From the NCBI GenBank assembly GCA_905373295.1, contig CAJPSJ010000086.1, positions 1 through 7,848 on the forward strand: 7,848 nt of DNA, given 5' to 3'. This DNA comes from an uncultured Campylobacter sp. Lineage in GTDB: Bacteria; Campylobacterota; Campylobacteria; Campylobacterales; Campylobacteraceae. Positions within the stretch are counted from its first letter, which is position 1. Each line of letters starts with the position of its first letter. Shown here piece by piece: positions 1 through 6,402 of this stretch. Made by a program: the position numbers and the translations under genes. A model generated the notes under the pieces. The model searched no databases and was not told where the DNA came from. It saw only the letters and a list, made by a program, of their open reading frames with translations.

Positions 1-297
1 CCTTTAATCCCCCTCCCCCTACGACGCTTTTATGGTGGCGACATAGCTTTGCTTGCGCAAAGCGTCGCAGGTTTAAATTTGAGTTTTCAAGATACGGGTC
101 TCGGTAACTCAAATTTGCAAATTTGAACGTAAAACGATAAGGCGAAGTATCGCGAGATGATTTTTCGAGTTTTCTACTTCGTAAGCTCGCAGCTGCAAGC
201 AGAAGAAGCAAAATTGAGCGTGCGCTAGGCATATAGCCTGCGGAGCGAAAATTTTGCGAAATCTCGAAAAAGCGCTCGCGAGGCAAGCCGCAAAAGG
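1..297. other. Non-coding region downstream of the ynbC-like gene, with inverted repeats
   Basis: No plausible gene is visible. Bases 69-130 carry three copies of the AAATTTG motif (74-80, 111-117, 119-125), the last two nearly in tandem. From about 141 to 280 there are several inverted pairs: 143-149 with 175-181 (7 bp perfect), 151-169 with 263-280 (imperfect, built on a CGCGAG...TTTTTCGAG core), 208-215 with 250-257 (GCAAAATT/AATTTTGC), and a compact hairpin at about 222-243 with AGGC-ATATA-GCCT at its tip. These pairs overlap, so they cannot all form at once. The stretch could be a dispersed intergenic repeat or the structured 3' end of the operon transcript. I see no clear hairpin plus T-tract that would make it a standard terminator. 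Confidence 0.5.
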
Positions 298-2322
298 CTA
301 AATTTTAACAGCCAAGCTCACGCTAAATATCCCATCCCCATCTATCCATTCACGCACCTTTTTAAAGCCTGCCTTTTCCACGAGCTGATCCATCTCGGCC
401 TGGCTGCGGCGGCGCATGATCCACGCAGCGCCCTGCCTGTGACTGGATAGAGCGCGCGCGATCATCTCGAGCTGCGGGTGCCACGGCTGGTTGGTGCAGA
501 TGAGGTAACCGCCGCTTTTTACGCTGCTTGCAAAGCCTTGTAACGCGGTGCGCACGACCGAGTTATCTGGGAAAAGTTCAAACAGCCCCGACACGACGCC
601 AAGCGTATATGCGCCCTGCAGGCCCTCGTAGCTAGCGGCATCAAACGCATTTGCCTGCGTAAAGCTCGCGACGTCCTCCAGTCCGCGCTCCTTTATCATT
701 TCGCTGCCAGCTTTTACGTTTATGTCGCTGTAGTCGCGTAGCGTTATGCGCTCAAATTTATGCCCCTGCGCGGCGTCTAGTATGTATCTGCCGTGCCCCG
801 AGGCGATGTCTAGCAGTCGTAGCGGCTCGCCTCGCTCCTGCAGCTTTGCTACGGCTTGGTCGATGGCTAGCTTGATATTTCGCTTGCGCTCTCTGATACC
901 GCGCCAGCCGATGGCGTTTAGGTAAAATTTGTCGATAAATTTGAAAAATTTATTCGCCCCTTGCGGCTCGTTTCGATAAACGTAATCAAGCGTACTGCCG
1001 CTATCGTAGCCCGTGTTTTCGCCTATCTTTAGCCCGCCGACCCACGGCGAAACCGCCTGCATAAATACCCGCTGAAATTTAAATCGCAAATTTTTCGGGC
1101 TAAATCTCGGCAGCGGCGTAGCCAGCCTATCGGCCTCCTCGCGGCTAAAGCCGTATTCGTCCGCATGCGTGCAGTCCACCTCGCTAAAAGGCGCGCTAAA
1201 GCGCTCGCCGACAAACTCGCGCACGATCTCAAATGCCCTCTCCCGCTCGCTCTCGCCCAGCGTATCGTGGTAAAATCCTTCTAAAATCTCGCGCCTTTTT
1301 ACCCGCGCGCCAAGAGCATTGTAAAACTCGTGCTGCGGGGCGTGCTCCACGACCCAATCATCGCCCGAGGTCAGCAGTAGCGTAGGCGTCGTGATCGCGG
1401 CGGCATCCGAAACCACGCGCTGCGCCGCCTCGTAAAGCCCAAGCAGTATGCGCACCGAGATCGCGCGAGTGATGAGCGAGTCGGCGTCGTAGCTGGCCTG
1501 ACGCTCCTTGTCGTGCGTGAGATAGTGCGCCTTGACGTAGCTGTTTACGAAAAAATTTCCGCGCGAGGAGTAGAGCGCCTTTAGCCCGGCTCTAGCAAAC
1601 GGTACGTAAAGCTTCACGCTAAACGCGGGACTAGCCAGCACCGCGCAGCGAACGCGAGGAGCGTAGTCGTGCAGCCACGCCGAGACCAGCACCGCGCCCA
1701 CGCTCTGGGCTATCACGGCTAGATTTTGCGTCTCAAAGCCAAATCTCTGCTCGATATGCGCCACAAACTCGTCCACGTCGGCGATGAGGCGGCCGATACC
1801 CGGCGCGTCGCCCCGCTCGCCCTCGCTCCTGCCGTGTCCGCGCTGATCCCAGGCAAAATAGCTAAAACTCTCATCCGCCAAGCCGTCCGCCACGTGCGTC
1901 GTCCTGCCCGAGTGCTCGTGTCCGCGGTGAAATATCGCTACGGCTTTGGCATTCGGCGCGGCTTTAAATTTGAGATTTTGTTCGGCGTTTTCGCTCAAAT
2001 TTGACGCGCCGCATTTGCTAGCTTCGTTTAAATTTGAGTCCAAATTTTCGCCGCCGTTTGGTAAATCTGGTCCCTCAAATTTGCCTTCGCCGCTTAAATT
2101 TAGCTTCATATTTTCATCAGCGTCGCCTGTTTGCTCGTCGGTCAAATTTGACGTTTCGTTTGCGGCTCCGGCGCTTAAATTTGACTCGTCAAATTTGCAG
2201 TCCTTGCCGAAATTTACTTCGCCTGCGCCCGGGTTTTCGCACGCTACGTCGCTAGCCAAACGGTATCTGTAAAATATCCTCACCCCGTCGCTCGTTATAA
2301 AATAGCTCTCTTTAAACTCCAT
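298..2322 (-). CDS. ynbC: YnbC-like bifunctional alpha/beta hydrolase / class I SAM-dependent methyltransferase
   Basis: A 674-residue fusion protein, probably cytoplasmic or membrane-associated, since no signal peptide or clear membrane segment is seen. The N-terminal half is an alpha/beta hydrolase: FHRGHEHSGR at 131-140 (oxyanion region), WDQRGHGRS at 158-166, the nucleophile elbow AQSVG with Ser207, an acid at Asp321/322, and His352 in GFYHD. The C-terminal half is a Rossmann methyltransferase with SAM motif I LDIASGHGR (504-512) and an acidic residue at Asp530 after the next strand. The domain order matches E. coli YnbC, which is about 585 residues. The excess here is explained by a low-complexity insert at about residues 26-124, made of translated AAATTTG repeats, between the first strands and the oxyanion loop. 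The ATG start has AGAAAGG upstream and follows DUF1287 by 39 bases. The substrate is unknown; lipid or lipid head-group modification is inferred from the neighbours. Confidence 0.9.
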   Translation of the reverse strand: MEFKESYFITSDGVRIFYRYRLASDVACENPGAGEVNFGKDCKFDESNLSAGAANETSNLTDEQTGDADENMKLNLSGEGKFEGPDLPNGGENLDSNLNEASKCGASNLSENAEQNLKFKAAPNAKAVAIFHRGHEHSGRTTHVADGLADESFSYFAWDQRGHGRSEGERGDAPGIGRLIADVDEFVAHIEQRFGFETQNLAVIAQSVGAVLVSAWLHDYAPRVRCAVLASPAFSVKLYVPFARAGLKALYSSRGNFFVNSYVKAHYLTHDKERQASYDADSLITRAISVRILLGLYEAAQRVVSDAAAITTPTLLLTSGDDWVVEHAPQHEFYNALGARVKRREILEGFYHDTLGESERERAFEIVREFVGERFSAPFSEVDCTHADEYGFSREEADRLATPLPRFSPKNLRFKFQRVFMQAVSPWVGGLKIGENTGYDSGSTLDYVYRNEPQGANKFFKFIDKFYLNAIGWRGIRERKRNIKLAIDQAVAKLQERGEPLRLLDIASGHGRYILDAAQGHKFERITLRDYSDINVKAGSEMIKERGLEDVASFTQANAFDAASYEGLQGAYTLGVVSGLFELFPDNSVVRTALQGFASSVKSGGYLICTNQPWHPQLEMIARALSSHRQGAAWIMRRRSQAEMDQLVEKAGFKKVREWIDGDGIFSVSLAVKI
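1951..2247. repeat. Intragenic AAATTTG-motif array inside the ynbC-like gene
   Basis: AAATTTG occurs at 1966, 1997, 2030, 2077, 2144, 2177 and 2191, each preceded by TC or TT. Near-copies (AAATTTT or AAATTTA) lie at 2042, 2096 and 2210. Gaps between successive copies are mostly 31-35 or 12-19 bases. The array codes for residues about 26-124 of the hydrolase/methyltransferase and gives recurring KF and NL dipeptides in an acidic, Asn/Ser/Glu-rich setting. Hydrolase-like sequence resumes at about residue 126 (KAVAIFHRG), so the array looks like an expansion inside a surface loop that kept the reading frame. Confidence 0.8.
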
Positions 2323-2361
2323 TTTTTGCCTTTCTTACTTAAATTTATCTGTTTTTTACGC

Positions 2362-2916
2362 TTATTTTATCCTAAAATGCCCCGTTATCTCGTACTCGTT
2401 TAGCACATCCTCCTCCTGCGCGCCAAGCCCGATGTTATGGATCACGAGCGGGGTTTTGCTAGCGGCAAATTTATCCGAAACTATGCCTATATGCGGCCTG
2501 CCGTTATCCAGCCGCCACGTCACGATATCGCCTGCTTTAAACTCGCCCTTCGCCTCGTAGCCCTTGCGTTTTAGATAGGTCGCGATGTTTGGTACGCGGC
2601 GATGATCGATGTTTTTGTCGGTCTTTTTCGCACCCCAATTTTTTGGATAAGCGCTAAAATTTGCGCTCATATCCTCGTGAATGAGCCGCTGCAGATCGAT
2701 ATCCTGTCCGCGCAGGGCCCTAACTACGACGTCGGTGCAAACGCCCTTTATCATATTCACATCGCCCATCGGATAGGCTAGCCTAGAGTACGAAGGATCG
2801 TAAAACAGCGTCCGTCCGACCTGCACTCTAGCGTCTTGCACGAGCTTGTCGGCCGAAAAAGCAAAGGCCAAATTTGCCGCGAGCGCTAAAAGTAAAATTT
2901 TGCTCCAAATTTTCAT
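2362..2916 (-). CDS. Secreted DUF1287 family protein (NlpC/P60-like papain fold)
   Basis: A 184-residue protein starting with a basic, then hydrophobic, signal peptide (MKIWSKILLLALAANLAFAF), so it is probably exported to the periplasm. The DUF1287 pattern is clear: GVCTDVVVRALR with Cys60, DHRRVPNIATYL at about 104-115, GDIVTWRL then PHIGIVSD with His142, and VIHNIG with His160, ending in an ITGHFRIK-type tail. The Cys/His/His layout resembles NlpC/P60 cysteine peptidases or amidases, but activity is not established for the family. The ATG at 2916 is preferred to the TTG three bases upstream because GAGG, overlapping the stop of the cytidylyltransferase gene, sits five bases before it. The gene lies 7 bases after that stop, so the two are surely cotranscribed. 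Why a periplasmic papain-like protein sits in a lipid operon is unclear; cell-wall or lipoprotein processing are possibilities. Confidence 0.88.
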   Translation of the reverse strand: MKIWSKILLLALAANLAFAFSADKLVQDARVQVGRTLFYDPSYSRLAYPMGDVNMIKGVCTDVVVRALRGQDIDLQRLIHEDMSANFSAYPKNWGAKKTDKNIDHRRVPNIATYLKRKGYEAKGEFKAGDIVTWRLDNGRPHIGIVSDKFAASKTPLVIHNIGLGAQEEDVLNEYEITGHFRIK

Positions 2917-2923
2917 CAAAACC

Positions 2924-3853
2924 TCACGCGTAAAAATATCTAACTATGTGAAAAAATATCGGCGCCGCAAAGCACAGCGAGTCCATACGGTCAAGCATCC
3001 CGCCATGCCCGCTGATCATGTAGCCCCAGTCCTTGACGCCCAGATCGCGCTTGATCGCAGACATAACAAGCCCTCCTAAAAAGCCCATCATACAAACGGC
3101 AAGCCCGATGAAAAACGCCCCTACCGCGCCAAAAGGCGTGAGATGATGCAGGCACGCAGCCAGCGCGCTAGCGCTAAGAACCCCTCCCGCAAAGCCGACC
3201 ACGGTCTTAGACGGGCTGATGCTAGGAGCGATCTTGCGCTTGCCAAAAAGCTTGCCCCAGACGTACTGCAGCACGTCGCTAGATTGCACGACCAGGATCA
3301 AAAACAGCATCAGCTCCATGCCGCTGCCGCGCTTAAGATCCAGCAAAAGAAGCGCGGGGATATGCGAGATACAAAACACGCAGATCATCAGCGCCCACTG
3401 GATCTTCGTCGAGCGCTCCAAAAAGTATGCCGCATCGCCGCAAATAGCCGCCAAAATCGGTAAAAACAAAAATCCGTAAACCGGTATAAATATCATCGCC
3501 ATCGCGTACCAATCGGCATATATAAATATATACTGCACGGGCAAAATCACGTAAAAGCACGCCACGAGCGCGATATGATCGCCCCTGCGGATGTAGATGA
3601 GCGACAAAAACTCGCGCAAAGCGGCAAAAGATACGAGCAAAAACAAAAATATCACGGCGTTTTTGCCCATATACGTAAATGCAAAAATCACCAAAATCAT
3701 CGCCCACCAGGCGTTTATGCGCGAGGTCAAATTTGAGACGGTTTTGTTCTCGGCGCCAAATTTAGCCTTTAGGATAAAGGCAACGGTGCTAGAGACGACT
3801 AGCACCACGATGAGTCCTAAAAATAGATTTAAGATATGATTTTGCGGGTTCAT
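2924..3853 (-). CDS. ynbB: YnbB-like phosphatidate cytidylyltransferase (CdsA paralogue)
   Basis: A 309-residue integral membrane enzyme of the CdsA family, predicted to make CDP-diacylglycerol from CTP and phosphatidic acid. Many hydrophobic segments are visible (for example about 8-28, 48-80, 93-112, 116-140, 152-171, 179-195, 216-263). The C-terminal family signature is intact at 265-291: SAIKRD, then KD at 274-275, then GHGG at 282-285 and DRMD at 288-291. Another family block, SPSKTVVGFAGG, lies at 213-224. Position next to ynbA- and ynbC-like genes, rather than housekeeping genes, argues for the YnbB type; E. coli YnbB is a CdsA paralogue reported to act in making the glycolipid MPIase. 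Residues 31-43 (KFGAENK, then SNLTS) come from two AAATTT motif copies at 3729 and 3758. The ATG has only a weak ribosome-binding site and follows the stop of the possible 114-residue ORF by one base, hinting at coupled translation. Confidence 0.88.
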   Translation of the reverse strand: MNPQNHILNLFLGLIVVLVVSSTVAFILKAKFGAENKTVSNLTSRINAWWAMILVIFAFTYMGKNAVIFLFLLVSFAALREFLSLIYIRRGDHIALVACFYVILPVQYIFIYADWYAMAMIFIPVYGFLFLPILAAICGDAAYFLERSTKIQWALMICVFCISHIPALLLLDLKRGSGMELMLFLILVVQSSDVLQYVWGKLFGKRKIAPSISPSKTVVGFAGGVLSASALAACLHHLTPFGAVGAFFIGLAVCMMGFLGGLVMSAIKRDLGVKDWGYMISGHGGMLDRMDSLCFAAPIFFHIVRYFYA

Positions 3854-3854
3854 T

Positions 3855-4180
3855 TTAGTGTCTTTTGGTTAAATTTGAAGCTAAATTTGACGTCTGTTTT
3901 GAAGCGCCCGAGCGAGCTGAATTTACGCGCGTTTGGTTTGCCCTGCGGGCGGCTTGATTGGTTAAATTTTTTACGCGGTTTAAATTTGTGTTTAGGTTAA
4001 ATTTGATTTGCGGCGAGGCTGGCGTTTTAGCCCGTGTTTCGCGCTCAAATTTGACGTTTTCGGCCGCCGTTTTAAAAGGCTCGCCGTCAAATTTGCCGTA
4101 AAAATCGGTCGCAAATTTTCTCTTTTCGTTTGACGGACTTACGGGGCTCAAATTTACCGCCGTCGCCAGAGCCGCCAAAT
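3855..4180. repeat. AAATTTG-motif array between acyltransferase and ynbB-like genes
   Basis: Six exact AAATTTG copies (3871, 3883, 3982, 3999, 4047, 4089) and three one-base variants (3963, 4113, 4150) lie in about 290 bases. Five of the six exact copies are preceded by TC or TT. The copies share one orientation on the plus strand (G at the 3' side), as in the array inside the ynbC-like gene, although the core is palindromic. Confidence 0.75.
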
Positions 4181-4199
4181 CAGGCTTTGGTTCTATCAT
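3855..4199 (-). CDS. Possible 114-residue low-complexity protein in a motif-rich spacer
   Basis: I do not recognise this ORF. It starts with ATG 20 bases inside the 3' end of the acyltransferase gene and stops one base before the cytidylyltransferase ATG, an arrangement that would suit a translated, coupled gene. The predicted product is basic, has no signal peptide or membrane segment, and much of it consists of KF, NL and SNL elements from AAATTTG copies at 3871, 3883, 3982, 3999, 4047 and 4089, plus variants at 3963, 4113 and 4150. No strong ribosome-binding site is visible. It may be a real lineage-specific peptide, or a stop-free spacer grown by motif expansion that keeps translation running between the two enzyme genes. 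If it is not coding, 3854-4179 is a 326-base spacer with nothing else recognisable. Confidence 0.3.
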   Translation of the reverse strand: MIEPKPDLAALATAVNLSPVSPSNEKRKFATDFYGKFDGEPFKTAAENVKFERETRAKTPASPQIKFNLNTNLNRVKNLTNQAARRANQTRVNSARSGASKQTSNLASNLTKRH

Positions 4200-4818
4200 T
4201 TTGCGTCTCGCTCATCGCTAGCAGCGCGTCTTGCGCCTTTTGTAAAAACTCGCCCTTGCCCTCGCCGCCGTAAAATATCTCCTCGCCCACGATCAGCTCG
4301 CAAAGCAGCGGGATAGGCACGAAAAAGCCCTTAGGCAGGACGTTGCGCGCATTTTTGATCCATACGGGCACTAGCGAGACGTCAGGACACTGCTGCGCCA
4401 GACGAAATATCCCGCTTTTAAAGGGCTGCAGCGCGAGGTCGTCGTTCATCTTGCGCGTGCCTTCGGGAAAGATAATGAGAGAGTGCGTCCGTAGCGCCTC
4501 GCTCATTTGCGCCAGCGCTTCCAGCGGATCTTTGCGGCGACTTATTAGCACCATGTTAAACACGTTTTTAGCAAGAAACCTGCGCACGGACCCGCCCTGC
4601 CAATACTCCGCCGCCGCGACGGGACGCACGCGCTTTCTCACGCGATATGGCAGCGAGACGAAAATCAGCAAAAAATCGCCGTGACTAGCGTGATTTGCAT
4701 AGTAAATTTTAGTGCCCTCGCCGATGTTTAAAAGCTCCTGCGGCGGCCGTACGCCCGTGATAAATATCGTGATACGGCAAAGGATAAAATCAAGCGCTGC
4801 AGCTAAAAACTCTTTCAT
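4180..4818 (-). CDS. PlsC-type lysophospholipid (1-acylglycerol-3-phosphate) acyltransferase
   Basis: A 212-residue acyltransferase of the PlsC/LPLAT family, predicted to acylate a lysophospholipid at the membrane, giving phosphatidic acid or a related lipid. The catalytic H-x4-D motif is ANHASHGDF with His43 and Asp48. The glycerol-phosphate-binding block is FPEGTR at 117-122, followed by PFKSGIFRLA (132-141) and LVPVWI (149-154). The N-terminus has one hydrophobic stretch (about 4-21) that may anchor it. The length is normal to slightly short for the family. The ATG has a good AAGGA six bases upstream. It lies between the YnbA-like and YnbB-like genes, so it may supply the YnbB homologue's substrate. 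E. coli ynbABCD has no acyltransferase. A housekeeping PlsC role cannot be excluded from sequence alone. Confidence 0.9.
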   Translation of the reverse strand: MKEFLAAALDFILCRITIFITGVRPPQELLNIGEGTKIYYANHASHGDFLLIFVSLPYRVRKRVRPVAAAEYWQGGSVRRFLAKNVFNMVLISRRKDPLEALAQMSEALRTHSLIIFPEGTRKMNDDLALQPFKSGIFRLAQQCPDVSLVPVWIKNARNVLPKGFFVPIPLLCELIVGEEIFYGGEGKGEFLQKAQDALLAMSETQNDRTKA

Positions 4819-5281
4819 CCTGTATCCTTTTTACTCTTTTACTTTTCAAATTCACTTTTTGCGGCGCCCTCAATTTTGCGGTTGCGTGCGGCAAATAAGC
4901 TTCTCGCCCACCTTGCCGAAAACGAGCGTTTAGACATAAATTTGAGGCGATTAAAGCTGATACGGTTTTAAGTAATGCCTACAATTTGCCGCTTTTGCTA
5001 CTTGCCTTTGATTTCGCCGACTTTGATAAAACGCTCGAAATTAACTAAGCGCATTTTGCGGGCCGCGTCTTTTAAAACGTCTAAATTAAGCGGACAAATT
5101 CGTCGCGATATTTTATCCTCGTCTCAAAAAATCTCGTAAATTTAAACAAGTCCAAATTTATAACTATTACGTGCCCGCGCCGAGGCGAGCTTAAAACTTT
5201 TGCAATTATATCAAATTTAGACAAATTTACCTTGCGTAGATTTTGGAGATAGCTATTAAATTTATCCTCGTCCGAGTCTCC
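4819..5281. other. 463-base gap between ynbA-like and acyltransferase genes; possible gene remnant
   Basis: No convincing gene. On the minus strand a stop-free stretch at 4998-5123 (41 codons) reads in a protein-like way, including LNLDVLKDAARKMR and VNFERFIKVGEIKGK, but it is bounded by stops and has no good start, so it may be the tail of a decayed gene. A 32-codon minus ORF at 4839-4937 begins with ATG and ends 20 bases before the acyltransferase start, but lacks a ribosome-binding site. AAATTTA variants cluster at 5137-5230. For genes otherwise packed closely this gap is long, so a promoter for the acyltransferase could lie here; I cannot point to one. Confidence 0.4.
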
Positions 5282-5884
5282 TTATTCCCCGCTTTTTAGT
5301 CCCATCCTCACGCGGTTTGCGCAAGTAAGCGCAAGCAAAAATATCGCGGCGTAAAGTACCCAGCTAAACCGCTCCGGTAGTCGCCCAGATAGCGCATATA
5401 CCGTACCGATAAGCCCGAATATAAACGCGCGGTCGCTCTTGCCCATAGGCCCGTCGTATCGCCTGCCGCAACCGTGCACCTGCCCTAGGACGCCCAAAAA
5501 CTCACTCATAAAAGATAGAAAGATAACGAGCGCGATAACGCCCCAGTCAAACGGCGCCACGAAGGCAAACGGCAGATACAGCGCGGCGTCCGAGATGACG
5601 TCCGTGGCTTCGTTTAGGTAGCCGCCCAGCGGGCTTTTTTGATTAAACTCGCGAGCCAGCATGCCGTCGATGGCATTTAGCGCCATACGCAAAAACATCC
5701 AAACGGGCAACAGAAAGAATAGCGTCGAAATTTCGGCGAATTTTATCAGAAGTCCGCCCAGCAGAACGGAAATGACGCAGGCTGTGATCGTGACTTGATT
5801 TGCGCTGACGCCCGCGCCGTGAAGACGTCTTACTAACGGACGAAGTAAATTTTGAAATTTGGGCTTTAACTCGTAAATCGTCAT
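5282..5884 (-). CDS. ynbA: YnbA-like CDP-alcohol phosphatidyltransferase
   Basis: A 200-residue membrane enzyme of the CDP-alcohol phosphatidyltransferase family, expected to transfer a phosphatidyl group from CDP-diacylglycerol to an alcohol and release CMP. Hydrophobic helices are seen at about 30-48, 52-70, 100-130, 152-165 and 173-190. The family motif lies at 70-99: Asp73-Gly74, Ala77-Arg78, Gly87, Asp95 and Asp99 are present. However, the first Asp of the motif is Asn70 and the third is Asn91, both normally metal ligands. As I recall, E. coli YnbA has the same two Asn, so this looks like a subfamily trait rather than damage. The MTIYELKP start and GKSDRAFIFG block (148-157) also recall YnbA. 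GGAG six bases before the ATG supports the start. It is the first gene of the lipid set; its alcohol substrate is unknown. Confidence 0.88.
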   Translation of the reverse strand: MTIYELKPKFQNLLRPLVRRLHGAGVSANQVTITACVISVLLGGLLIKFAEISTLFFLLPVWMFLRMALNAIDGMLAREFNQKSPLGGYLNEATDVISDAALYLPFAFVAPFDWGVIALVIFLSFMSEFLGVLGQVHGCGRRYDGPMGKSDRAFIFGLIGTVYALSGRLPERFSWVLYAAIFLLALTCANRVRMGLKSGE

Positions 5885-6402
5885 GAGGACTCCGAAAATT
5901 TGATTTTCGTATTGTCGCTTAAAAATGCTTGGAGGCAGATTAAATGTGTGGCCGGCTTTTGTGTGAGCTTTTTAATCGTCGATTTTTAAAAGCATTAGGA
6001 TGGCGAAATGAACGATGCAAATATGAGTAAAGTATCTCTTCTATCATTGCCGTGATCGGCACTCAATTTTTTTGGTGCAGGCTCGCGACGGCAAAAGTAG
6101 TGTTTGCGGCACGATGATAGGCAGCGTGGTAATCTCCATTATGGAAAGCGTACGGTGCAATCATCGCCATATCAGTATCCATCTTTGCTCAATTCCTCTA
6201 TGCGGGCCGCAAAAATTTATAAATCGCATGGAATTTCGTCGCGGTAGGTTTCAAACTTCGCTCTCCGCCGCAAATATAATAGACCTTGTCGCGAAAATTC
6301 TAAATCATAGCGGCGCCGAGCCGGGAAGAGTACTTTTAAATTTTAAAATTCCGCGGCGGCGCAAAGCCTCCGTATTCGCGGATTTAAGGTCAAATTTAGG
6401 AT
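5885..6402. other. 518-base intergenic region upstream of the ynbA-like gene
   Basis: I see no supported gene. It presumably holds the promoter of the lipid gene set, but no clear -10/-35 pair stands out. A 39-codon minus ORF (6063-6182) starts with ATG behind GAGGAATTGAGCAAAG, a passable ribosome-binding site, but its product matches nothing I know. On the plus strand, hydrophobic fragments in shifting frames (such as AVIGTQFFW and GAIIAISVSIFAQFLYAG, about 6043-6205, with in-frame stops) could be the debris of a membrane-protein gene. A possible terminator of the upstream DUF3137 gene lies at 6346-6385. Confidence 0.4.
6346..6385 (-). terminator. Possible terminator after the DUF3137 gene
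   Basis: On the minus strand AAATCCGCG pairs with CGCGGAATTT (one bulged base) around a 21-base loop that can itself fold through GGC/GCC. The stem is followed by TTAAAATTTAAAA, a weak T-rich tail. It sits 18 bases past the DUF3137 stop. The long loop and imperfect tail make this tentative. Confidence 0.3.

Noticed and set aside
284..310. Simple hairpin AGCC-GCAAAA-GGCT at the ynbC end as a terminator
   Set aside because: Only four base pairs, overlapping the stop region, and without a T-tract on the minus strand.
1951..2247. CRISPR array
   Set aside because: The repeated unit is only 7-9 bases, spacing is irregular, and the stretch is coding.
1946..2272. Plus-strand ORF of 108 codons opposite the ynbC insert
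   Set aside because: The motif core is palindromic, so it reads as KF or NL on both strands and leaves both open. There is no ribosome-binding site and the minus strand carries the conserved enzyme.
2917..2919. TTG start for the DUF1287 gene
   Set aside because: It would leave only two bases after the GAGG ribosome-binding site; the ATG three bases on has a proper spacing.
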